Source of the DNA: Bacteroidota bacterium
GTDB taxonomy: Bacteria > Bacteroidota > Bacteroidia > Chitinophagales > Chitinophagaceae
Reading direction: 5' to 3'
NCBI GenBank assembly: GCA_023409675.1
Contig: JAEYRC010000227.1
Location: 1-24,706, forward strand
DNA: 24,706 nt
Part shown: positions 16,386-22,904 of the stretch, piece after piece
How positions within the stretch are numbered: the first letter of the stretch is position 1
How the letters are laid out: each line of letters opens with the position of its first letter
Notes under the pieces: generated by a model
What the model saw: the letters and a program-made list of their open reading frames with translations, nothing else
What the model was told of the DNA's origin: nothing
Databases searched by the model: none
Made by a program: the position numbers and the translations under genes

Positions 16386-17447
16386 ATGTCAAAAGTGATT
16401 TTGGTAATTGATGATAACCGGGATATCCGGGAGAATACAGCAGAAATACTTGAACTCGCGGGGTTCAAAACATTTGTGGCCGAGAACGGTAAAAAAGGGG
16501 TAGAGCTGGCTATAGCCGAAAAACCGCACCTGATCGTTTGTGATATTATGATGCCCGACCTTGATGGTTACGGTGTGCTGCACCTGTTGAAAATGAACCG
16601 TGAAACGGAAAATATTCCATTTATCTACCTGACCGCAAAAACGGAACGCAGTGATTTCCGCAAAGGGATGGAAATGGGTGCCGATGATTATATTACTAAA
16701 CCGTTCGACGATATAGAACTGTTGAAAGCCATTGACACCCGCCTGAAGAAATCGGCGATAATTAATGAGTCCTTTGGTGAAGGTGAAAAGGGCGCTAACG
16801 CGCTGATCCGGGAATTGGGAACCTCGGGTTTTTTTACGCTGAACCCTGAGGAACAGGACAGCCAGACTTTTCTGAAAAAGAACGTTTTATATTCCGAGGG
16901 AAAACGTCCCCGGCATTTGTACTGGCTGAAAAAAGGCAAGGTAAAATCATTTCGGCAGCATGAAGACGGCAAGGAGTACATCACCAATCTGTATGTAGAA
17001 GGAGATTATATTGGTTATATACCGCTGATTGAAGACAGCCTATATGAAGATACAGCTGTGGTACAGGAAGATGCCGAAATTGTAGCCCTCAGTAAGGAAG
17101 CTTTCCTGGAAGCACTATTCAGCGATATGGCATTGGCGGGTAAGTTCATCAAACTGATCACCCATAATGTAAAAGATAAGGAAGAGCGACTGTTGCATAT
17201 GGCCTATGACTCCCTGCGCAAACGGGTGGCGAAAGCGCTGGTTGATATTCATGAAAAATTCTTCCGTGATCAGCCGGGCATCCGGGCTATTGATATCCCC
17301 CGGGAAGATATCGCGCAATATGTGGGTACAGCAACCGAAAGCCTGATCAGAACCCTGAGCGATTTCAAGTCGGAAAAGCTAATTGAAATTCAACAGGCTA
17401 AAATCAGAATTACAGATATGGCAAGACTGAAAAACCTGTTGTACTGA
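16386..17447 (+). CDS. Response-regulator receiver domain fused to a Crp/Fnr-type transcription factor
   Basis: This transcription regulator has 353 residues. The receiver domain covers about 1-122, with acidic pair Asp9/Asp10, phospho-acceptor Asp53 (VCDIMMPD), Thr83 and Lys105 (ITKPFDD). After a linker comes a cyclic-nucleotide-binding-like barrel (about 160-265; LKKGKVKSFR, NLYVEGDYIGYIPLI) and a Crp-type helix-turn-helix (about 300-345; IPREDIAQYVGTATESLIRTL). Glu318 and Arg322 align with FNR Glu209 and Arg213; the FNR Ser212 position is Ile321. No cysteine cluster for a 4Fe-4S centre is present, so oxygen is probably not sensed directly; input would come by phosphorylation. The start at 16386 is chosen because the receiver begins there; an upstream ATG at 16353 adds an unlikely extension. 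It is divergent from ccoI with an FNR-type site between them. Confidence 0.92.
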   Translation: MSKVILVIDDNRDIRENTAEILELAGFKTFVAENGKKGVELAIAEKPHLIVCDIMMPDLDGYGVLHLLKMNRETENIPFIYLTAKTERSDFRKGMEMGADDYITKPFDDIELLKAIDTRLKKSAIINESFGEGEKGANALIRELGTSGFFTLNPEEQDSQTFLKKNVLYSEGKRPRHLYWLKKGKVKSFRQHEDGKEYITNLYVEGDYIGYIPLIEDSLYEDTAVVQEDAEIVALSKEAFLEALFSDMALAGKFIKLITHNVKDKEERLLHMAYDSLRKRVAKALVDIHEKFFRDQPGIRAIDIPREDIAQYVGTATESLIRTLSDFKSEKLIEIQQAKIRITDMARLKNLLY

Positions 17448-17524
17448 CAAAGGAGGAGCCGGAAAAAGTCAGGCGGATTACGCGGCAGGATAGTATATTA
17501 GATTAAATTTTAAATCCGACTGTT

Positions 17525-17992
17525 ATGCAGGGAAACCTTAGTGAAGAAAAAATACTTGAATTCCTGGCTTCACAATCCATAGGCCGTATCGGCTGCCATG
17601 CGAATCATAAAACGTATGTTGTTCCTATCAGCTATGCTTCCAGCGGATCTACGATATTTTGCCATGCTGAAGAAGGGATGAAACTCAACCTGATGCGCAC
17701 CAATCCAGAAGTATGTTTTGAGGTGGATGTTATTGAAACCGCGGGAAACTGGACCTCTGTGATCGGGTGGGGGCGCTATGAAGAACTTTCCGGAGAACAG
17801 CGCAATCAGGCCCTGAAGTTACTGCTCAGCCAGTCGATGGCCATGGTTCCCAGTCAAACCCGAAAGCTCACCCCCAACTGGCCTTATCCTTCCGTAGGCA
17901 TGGAAGATATCGGAGGAGTGGTATTCAAAATAGAACTTCGCGAAAAATACGGGCGATTTGAACAGGATAATACGTCGCCCAAATTTGCCTGA
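17525..17992 (+). CDS. Pyridoxamine 5'-phosphate oxidase-like flavin split-barrel protein
   Basis: This is a 155-residue FMN-binding split-barrel protein of the NimA/PNPOx-like group. It starts with the typical short helix NLSEEKILEFLASQSIGRIGC, then the strands KTYVVPISYASSGSTIFCHAEEGMKLNLMRTNPEVCFEVDVIE and WTSVIGWGRYEEL, and ends with VVFKIELREKYGRFE. Members include flavin reductases, nitroimidazole reductases and haem- or F420-binding relatives, so the exact reaction cannot be read here. It lies 77 bases downstream of the receiver-Crp gene in the same direction. TATATTAG at 17494-17501 resembles a -7 element and could give it its own promoter. Small proteins of this family are often induced at low oxygen together with FNR-type regulons (inference). 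Confidence 0.88.
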   Translation: MQGNLSEEKILEFLASQSIGRIGCHANHKTYVVPISYASSGSTIFCHAEEGMKLNLMRTNPEVCFEVDVIETAGNWTSVIGWGRYEELSGEQRNQALKLLLSQSMAMVPSQTRKLTPNWPYPSVGMEDIGGVVFKIELREKYGRFEQDNTSPKFA

Positions 17993-18065
17993 TCAGGGCT
18001 GAAATGCTAATAATTCCTAAAAAAATTCATTTTTTAAAAAAATAATCGGACAAAATGATTTTTAA

Positions 18066-18089
18066 ATAAAAGTATTGAAGTACTTTTAT
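18066..18089. promoter_or_regulatory. Palindromic candidate operator of the NO-stress operon (probable Rrf2 site)
   Basis: This is a perfect inverted repeat: ATAAAAGTA (18066-18074), spacer TTGAAG, TACTTTTAT (18081-18089). It is centred 38 bases upstream of the first start codon of the operon. The right arm contains TACTTTTA, close to the -7 consensus TAnnTTTG, so a bound repressor would block the promoter. The size (about 24 bases with short arms) suits Rrf2 dimers such as NsrR and IscR. The operon's last gene encodes an Rrf2 protein, so autoregulation is likely but inferred. Confidence 0.65.
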
Positions 18090-18115
18090 GCTTTAATAAT
18101 CAAAAATCGATTTGT

Positions 18116-19072
18116 ATGTATACTGTTGAAGAGAATTATTTAGATGTAACGGTGCTGGCTCCCAGGGAAAAACATCCTACCATATTTGCCCGTTTTGATG
18201 CGCTTAATGGCGGTGAGCAACTGAATATTTTGAATGATCATGATCCGAAGCCACTCTATTATCAACTACTGGGTGAGCGGGGCAACGGATTTACCTGGGA
18301 ATACCTGGAACAGGGCCCTGAAATCTGGAGAGTATGCATAACAAAAAACCCTCCGGGTGTTAAGGAATCATCTTTGGGCGAAATCGCGGCTAAGGATATC
18401 CGTAAAGCGGAGGTTTTCAAAAAATACGGACTGGATTTCTGTTGCGGTGGTAAGAAAACGGTTAAGGAAGCCTGTGCTGAAAAAGGACTGGATGTAACCG
18501 TTATAGAACAGGAATTGCAGGAAGCGGATAAAAATCCGGAAACCCGGCCAATGGCCTTTGCAGAATGGAAGCCTGATTTTCTGGCTGATTATATTGTGAA
18601 TATTCACCACAGTTATGTACTGAAATCGCTACCAGATCTTCAGACCTATGGCGCTAAAGTAGCTTCTGTACATGGAGCCCAGCATCCGGAACTGAATCGG
18701 GTAAATACCCTGATCGGGATGATCGCTTCCGAAATGATGGACCATATGGAAAAAGAAGAAAAGATCCTGTTCCCGTTTATCAAACATTTGCAACAGGCTG
18801 CCGATACACAAACACCGGTACGTCGCGAAAATTTCAATACCGTGTTGAATCCCATCACCATGATGGAAGCTGAACACGAGATGGTACGACAGCACCTTGC
18901 CGAAATCAGGAGCATTACCGATGGATATAAGCTGCCTTCCGACGCCTGCGCGAGCTATGCTTTCCTGTTCAACAAACTGCAGGAATTCGAGAATGATTTG
19001 TTCACCCATATCCATCTGGAGAATAACATCCTCTTTCCTCAGGCATTACAACTTGAAAAAACACTTTCATGA
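18116..19072 (+). CDS. DUF2249 domain fused to RIC (ScdA/YtfE) di-iron iron-sulfur repair protein
   Basis: This is a cytoplasmic iron-sulfur cluster repair protein of 318 residues, longer than YtfE (about 220) because of an N-terminal DUF2249 domain (about 5-78; DVTVLAPREKHPTIFARFD, LNILNDHDPKPLYYQL). The ScdA_N segment follows (about 85-140) with GLDFCCGGKKTV (Cys109, Cys110). A hemerythrin-like four-helix domain (about 155-312) has candidate di-iron ligands in NIHHSYV (His164/165), His186/His190, MMDHMEKEEKI (His210, Glu214), EAEHEMVRQHL (His254, His260) and HIHLENNILFP (His298/300, Glu302). RIC proteins repair clusters damaged by NO and peroxide. It is the first gene of the operon, 27 bases after the palindromic operator. 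Its stop overlaps the next start (ATGA). Confidence 0.93.
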   Translation: MYTVEENYLDVTVLAPREKHPTIFARFDALNGGEQLNILNDHDPKPLYYQLLGERGNGFTWEYLEQGPEIWRVCITKNPPGVKESSLGEIAAKDIRKAEVFKKYGLDFCCGGKKTVKEACAEKGLDVTVIEQELQEADKNPETRPMAFAEWKPDFLADYIVNIHHSYVLKSLPDLQTYGAKVASVHGAQHPELNRVNTLIGMIASEMMDHMEKEEKILFPFIKHLQQAADTQTPVRRENFNTVLNPITMMEAEHEMVRQHLAEIRSITDGYKLPSDACASYAFLFNKLQEFENDLFTHIHLENNILFPQALQLEKTLS

Positions 19073-19566
19073 CCACTAAACCCCTCAAGCGGCATGCAGC
19101 CCTGGTTGAACTTTCAAAAGACCATCATTTTGGATTATTGCTGGTCTGGAAAATCAGACAGGGCTTGCGCCTTGCCGTTGACAGCGAGCGCATTGCCGCC
19201 TATTGCCGGTATTTTTTTCAGGAAGATCTGCAGCATCATTTCCGGGAAGAAGAAGCGCATTTATTTAACCTGATTGATCAGGATGAATTATCGCTTAAAG
19301 CAAAAGCAGATCATGATGTACTGCGCAACCTGGTGCAGCGCCTGGATAAAGAATCCTCTCAGGATATGTTGAATCTTTTTGCCGATACACTCGAACAGCA
19401 TATCCGGTTCGAAGAACGCGAATTATTCCGGCACTATCAGGAATGCCTAACCGAAGAGCAACTGGATAGTCTAACCCGGATCCCCTGGAGAGCCCATACC
19501 GATCCCGACCTTAACTGGGATGATAAATTCTGGGAGCAGCCTCCGGGCAGCTCTGCTAAAAAATAA
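19069..19566 (+). CDS. Hemerythrin HHE-domain protein
   Basis: This 165-residue all-helical protein has the hemerythrin cation-binding layout: LSKDHHFGLLLVWKIR (His19/20), DLQHHFREEEAHLF (His56/57, Glu60/61), KADHDVLRNLV (His82) and LEQHIRFEERELF (His111, Glu115). Such proteins bind a di-iron centre and have been linked to oxygen or NO binding and iron handling. The C-terminal tail (WEQPPGSSAKK) is outside the domain. Translation is coupled to the RIC gene by an ATGA overlap, which supports a shared role in NO stress. The small molecule bound cannot be told from the sequence. Confidence 0.9.
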   Translation: MTTKPLKRHAALVELSKDHHFGLLLVWKIRQGLRLAVDSERIAAYCRYFFQEDLQHHFREEEAHLFNLIDQDELSLKAKADHDVLRNLVQRLDKESSQDMLNLFADTLEQHIRFEERELFRHYQECLTEEQLDSLTRIPWRAHTDPDLNWDDKFWEQPPGSSAKK

Positions 19567-19570
19567 ACTG

Positions 19571-20065
19571 ATGAAATCATTAACACAATTTTTTCTGGCC
19601 TTTGCATGGGTTCTATTATTGATATCCTGCGACGCCACTGCACCGGATGCAGCCGGTGAGCACGAAAAGCATACAGAGAAATCGAAACAACCGGCCAAAG
19701 CCCCGAAAGAGGTACAGGATGCCCAACAACTGCAATTGAACAATGGTGTAAAGTGGCTTTCGGATTCCAGTACGGATCAGAATGTTTTGCAGTTGCAGCA
19801 TAGCGTGGCACAGTTCCGCAAAATCGCGCTACCTGATTTGAACGATTATCATCAGGCTGGTAAAGCGCTGCAAAGCGATCTTCAAACGCTGATCAAACAA
19901 TGCCGGATGACCGGACCAGAACATGATGCGCTTCACGTTTGGCTTGAACCCTTGCTGGTACTGGTTAAAAACCTGAATGCAGCGGAGAATACAGATCGGG
20001 CAGGGCAGGAAATGGATGAAATTGAACGCCGCGTTAATCTATATGCCGAATATTTTCAATCATGA
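19571..20065 (+). CDS. Predicted lipoprotein of unknown function in the NO operon
   Basis: No family was recognised. The product has 164 residues. An N-terminal signal peptide with lipobox LISC places the lipidated cysteine at residue 20, so it should be anchored in a membrane facing the periplasm. A low-complexity charged linker rich in E, K and A follows (about 28-50). The rest is predicted to be helical, with LQHSVAQFRKIALPDLNDYHQAGKAL, CRMTGPEHDALHVWLEPLLVLVKNL and a C-terminal helix. Scattered histidines (in DYHQAG, PEHDALHVW) could bind haem or metal, but no CxxCH is present. The start at 19571 is chosen because it begins the signal peptide; the ORF from 19520 would overlap the previous gene. 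It is coupled to the next gene by ATGA. Confidence 0.85.
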   Translation: MKSLTQFFLAFAWVLLLISCDATAPDAAGEHEKHTEKSKQPAKAPKEVQDAQQLQLNNGVKWLSDSSTDQNVLQLQHSVAQFRKIALPDLNDYHQAGKALQSDLQTLIKQCRMTGPEHDALHVWLEPLLVLVKNLNAAENTDRAGQEMDEIERRVNLYAEYFQS

Positions 20066-20895
20066 TTACCATTGATAGAAATACCCGTATCGCCACCTTG
20101 TTGCGGCAGCATGCCGGAGCATTGGATGCAATCGTCAGCATAAGTCCGAAATTCGAGAAATTGCGTAATCCTCTCCTTCGCAAACTGATGGCCGGCAGAA
20201 CGAGCCTGTCTATGGCTGCCAGGGTGGGGGGATGTTCGGAGGATGATTTCTTCCGCGCGCTGGAGCCGCTGGGCTTCTGCGTATCGCGGTCAGCGGACAC
20301 TGCTACCCGGGATCAGCAGCCCTTACCGAAGGAGCTGGAAAACCTTCAACCTGATCAGGTCGTTGACCTGGATGTACGACCCATACTGGCTGCTGGGGAA
20401 GATCCATTAGCAATTATCATGAAAGCGGTTCAACAAACCCTTCCGAATAAAATACTGCGGATCATCAATTCATTTGAACCGACGCCGCTGATCCTATTAC
20501 TGCAGCGCAAAGGATTTAAGGTGTATGTAAACAAATACCAGGAAGAATGTTTTCATACCTGGGTATACGCCAGCATATTGCCATTAAATCAACCTGCCTC
20601 TGACGATAATGAAGTTATCCAGGGTAACTGGGATGAACTTCAGCGTCGTTTTGACGGAAGAATGACGGAAGTGGATGTCAGAGGTTTGGTAGCGCCGCAT
20701 CCTATGATCACCATATTGCAGATTCTTGAAGAACTTCCCCTGAATAATGCTCTTTTTGTTTTTCATAAACGCCTGCCGATGTACCTGTTACCCGAATTCA
20801 AAGAGCGCGGATTTGTACTTTCGTATAAAGATAATGGTGAGGGTGATGTGCGGCTGCTGATCTATAAAAAATCCTATGCAGCAGGGCAGCACTGA
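20062..20895 (+). CDS. DUF1858 plus two DUF2249 domains, probable NO/iron-sulfur stress protein
   Basis: This cytoplasmic protein has 277 residues and three modules. Residues 1-75 look like DUF1858 (IDRNTRIATLLRQHAGALDAI, RTSLSMAARVGG), the same fold class as ScdA_N. Residues about 100-172 (VVDLDVRPILAAGEDPLAIIMKAV, INSFEPTPLILLLQRKGFKVYV) and about 203-270 (EVDVRGLVAPHPMITILQILEELP, FVFHKRLPMYLLPEFKERGF) are two DUF2249/SirA-like domains. DUF2249 is found with hemerythrins and denitrification genes, but its biochemistry is not settled. Cys58, Cys73 and Cys163 are the only cysteines. It overlaps the lipoprotein gene by ATGA at its start and the next gene by 20 bases at its end. Confidence 0.87.
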   Translation: MITIDRNTRIATLLRQHAGALDAIVSISPKFEKLRNPLLRKLMAGRTSLSMAARVGGCSEDDFFRALEPLGFCVSRSADTATRDQQPLPKELENLQPDQVVDLDVRPILAAGEDPLAIIMKAVQQTLPNKILRIINSFEPTPLILLLQRKGFKVYVNKYQEECFHTWVYASILPLNQPASDDNEVIQGNWDELQRRFDGRMTEVDVRGLVAPHPMITILQILEELPLNNALFVFHKRLPMYLLPEFKERGFVLSYKDNGEGDVRLLIYKKSYAAGQH

Positions 20896-22144
20896 TCATA
20901 CCACTACCAGGCCTGTTGTGGTGTTACCGTTTTATGGTTATGCCGCCTTATCATTTCTGGCTGCAACAATATTTCTGCTGTTTTATCCGGTAGAGGCCGG
21001 CAGTTTTTATTTTACACCCAAAATTCTGGCTATCGTGCACCTGATGGCGCTGGGCTGGGGAACGATGATCATTATCGGTTCAGGATATCAGTTAGTACCT
21101 GTACTGAGTGAACAAAAGCTGTATGGTGAGGGACTTGCCCGCGCTTCATTTTACCCTGCAGCCGCTGGCATTGCACTATTGATCTATGGATTCTTTCATT
21201 TCAATATGGGCTGGCCTGCACAGGCAGGAGGGATACTGATCAACCTGTCGGTACTGACCTTTGTATTTATCGTTTATAAAAGTGTTGCCGCTCGCAAACA
21301 GAGTAATGTGCATATGGTCTTTCTCTTCACGGCGTCCTTCTGGTTATTGATCACCACGGTGATTGGAACCTTACTGGTGTATAATTTTACCGGCAGAATT
21401 CTGTCGGCCGATTCCCTGCATTACCTGAGCCTTCATGCACACCTGGGTATTGCAGGCTGGTTCCTGCTCACCATATTTGGAGTGGGTTCGAAACTGATTC
21501 CGATGTTTATGATTTCGGGATACCAAAATGATCGCTTGCTATGGATCATTTATCTGGCTATTAATGCCGCCCTGCTGGCATTTATACTGATCTTTTTCCT
21601 GCAGCCATCAGTATACTGGTATTTCATTCCACTGCTGCTCATCGCATCAGCGGTTATTGTATTTGCCGTTTACTGCATTCAGGCATTTCGCAAACGCATT
21701 CGGAAAAGTCTTGACCGGCAGGTAAAATTATCTGTTGGCACGGTTGGTTTTATGGTTTTGCCTCTGGTGCTGCTCAGCGCGATACTTATTCTTTCCGGAT
21801 CAGGAAAGATGGCCGGCCGGATTTATCTGATGTATGGATTTACGGTGTTCTTTGGCTGGATCACATCGATCATACTGGGAATGACTTTCAAAACACTTCC
21901 TTTTATTATCTGGAACAGGTTATCGGTTGGAAGAACTGGCATGCCGCTTCCTAAAACGCTCTTTCATCAGGGAATTTTCAACAGTATGCAGTTGGCTTAT
22001 CTCGGTGGATTTATATTGTTCATTGCCGGCCTTGGCGCGGCTTCACTTCCACTAATAAAAACAGGGTCTGTATTTTTACTGTTTACGGCAGTATTTTACA
22101 ACCTCAATGTATGGAAAATGGTTTTAATGAAAAAGGCAGCATAA
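20876..22144 (+). CDS. Polytopic haem-copper-oxidase-like/NnrS-like membrane protein
   Basis: This is a 422-residue integral membrane protein with about 12 helices and little soluble sequence. Histidines sit inside or at the ends of helices in patterns like oxidase subunit I or NnrS: KILAIVHLMALGWGTMIIIGSGYQLVP (His55), His108, and SLHYLSLHAHLGIAGWFLLTIFGVGSKLIPMF (His182, His187, His189). The last pattern resembles the H-x-H helix X of CcoN and NorB. The full set of copper-B ligands of a true oxidase is not evident, so catalysis is uncertain. NnrS-type haem-copper proteins protect against NO. It starts within the end of the DUF1858/DUF2249 gene and shares its stop (TAATG) with the next start. 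The name is kept broad on purpose. Confidence 0.72.
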   Translation: MQQGSTDHTTTRPVVVLPFYGYAALSFLAATIFLLFYPVEAGSFYFTPKILAIVHLMALGWGTMIIIGSGYQLVPVLSEQKLYGEGLARASFYPAAAGIALLIYGFFHFNMGWPAQAGGILINLSVLTFVFIVYKSVAARKQSNVHMVFLFTASFWLLITTVIGTLLVYNFTGRILSADSLHYLSLHAHLGIAGWFLLTIFGVGSKLIPMFMISGYQNDRLLWIIYLAINAALLAFILIFFLQPSVYWYFIPLLLIASAVIVFAVYCIQAFRKRIRKSLDRQVKLSVGTVGFMVLPLVLLSAILILSGSGKMAGRIYLMYGFTVFFGWITSIILGMTFKTLPFIIWNRLSVGRTGMPLPKTLFHQGIFNSMQLAYLGGFILFIAGLGAASLPLIKTGSVFLLFTAVFYNLNVWKMVLMKKAA

Positions 22145-22467
22145 TGAGCATTATTACGAATGATACCGAACAATTGATCCGCGCGGAAGCCGCCATGAAA
22201 CAGGTGATCGATCCCGAGATCGGGCTGAATGTGGTTGACCTCGGATTAATCTACCAACTCGATTTCGACCCGGCTGAAATGACATTATTCTGCAGCATGA
22301 CCCTTACCTCCCGATTCTGCCCTATGGGTGAAGCGATACATTCGGGTGTGGAAAATGCTCTGCAGCATGCCTTTCCTGAATATAAGATCAATGTATCCCT
22401 GGCATTTGATCCGCCATGGAATCCTGAGCGCATAAGCGTGGCAGGCAGAGAATTTTTAAATCAATAG
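22144..22467 (+). CDS. DUF59/MIP18-family iron-sulfur assembly protein (SufT/PaaD-like)
   Basis: This small cytoplasmic protein has 107 residues. It has the MIP18/DUF59 signature VIDPEIGLNVVDLGLIYQLDF and the conserved TLTSRFCPMG loop with its cysteine, ending with FDPPWNPERIS. Family members (SufT, PaaD, CIA2) help load iron-sulfur clusters into target proteins. The start at 22144 is chosen because ATG overlaps the previous TAA by one base and because the family begins about there; the in-frame ATG at 22111 lies inside the upstream gene. Its place between the membrane protein and the Rrf2 regulator fits a repair role for NO-damaged clusters. Confidence 0.92.
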   Translation: MSIITNDTEQLIRAEAAMKQVIDPEIGLNVVDLGLIYQLDFDPAEMTLFCSMTLTSRFCPMGEAIHSGVENALQHAFPEYKINVSLAFDPPWNPERISVAGREFLNQ

Positions 22468-22469
22468 TT

Positions 22470-22901
22470 ATGTTGAGTAATACCTGTAAGACTGCCATTA
22501 AAGCTGTAATATACCTGGCCACCCGCGATCAGGCTGCCGGCAAAGCGTCTATTAAAGAGATATCAGATTTTATCGGTGCCAGTGAACATACGGTTGGAAA
22601 ATTTCTGCAAACCCTGGTTAAACAGGGCATCATCAACAGCAGCAAAGGTCCTGCAGGTGGATTTTATCTTGCTGAAGCGCAGCGTGAGCAGCCCGTTATT
22701 GATATTGTTACGGCAATAGACGGCATGCAGTTTTTTCGCGAATGCGGCTTAGGCCTCAACCAGTGTTCTGCATTACATCCCTGTCCCATACACTTTGAAT
22801 ATATGCAGGCCAGAAACCTCATTGAAAAGTTATTCCGCGAAAAGCAGGTTAAAGACCTATGCGAACCCGTTAGTCTCGGGCTGGCACACCTTATCAGCTA
22901 A
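22470..22901 (+). CDS. Rrf2-family transcription regulator with three-cysteine cluster motif (NsrR/IscR-like)
   Basis: This DNA-binding regulator has 143 residues. The N-terminal winged helix-turn-helix covers about 1-65 (MLSNTCKTAIKAVIYLATRD, IKEISDFIGASEHTVGKFLQTLVKQGII, SKGPAGGFYL), with the Rrf2 wing. Three cysteines, Cys92, Cys99 and Cys105 (ECGLGLNQCSALHPC), lie where NsrR, IscR and RsrR bind an Fe-S cluster; the spacing is C-x6-C-x5-C. In NsrR, NO destroys the cluster and releases the operator. It is the last gene of the operon, two bases after the DUF59 gene. The palindrome at 18066-18089 is the candidate operator. Assignment to NsrR rather than another Rrf2 type rests on the operon contents. 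Confidence 0.9.
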   Translation: MLSNTCKTAIKAVIYLATRDQAAGKASIKEISDFIGASEHTVGKFLQTLVKQGIINSSKGPAGGFYLAEAQREQPVIDIVTAIDGMQFFRECGLGLNQCSALHPCPIHFEYMQARNLIEKLFREKQVKDLCEPVSLGLAHLIS

Positions 22902-22904
22902 TTT

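Noticed and set aside
17981..18000. CCTGATCAGG palindrome at the end of the flavin protein gene as a terminator
   Set aside because: It has no loop and no T run after it, so it cannot act as an intrinsic terminator.
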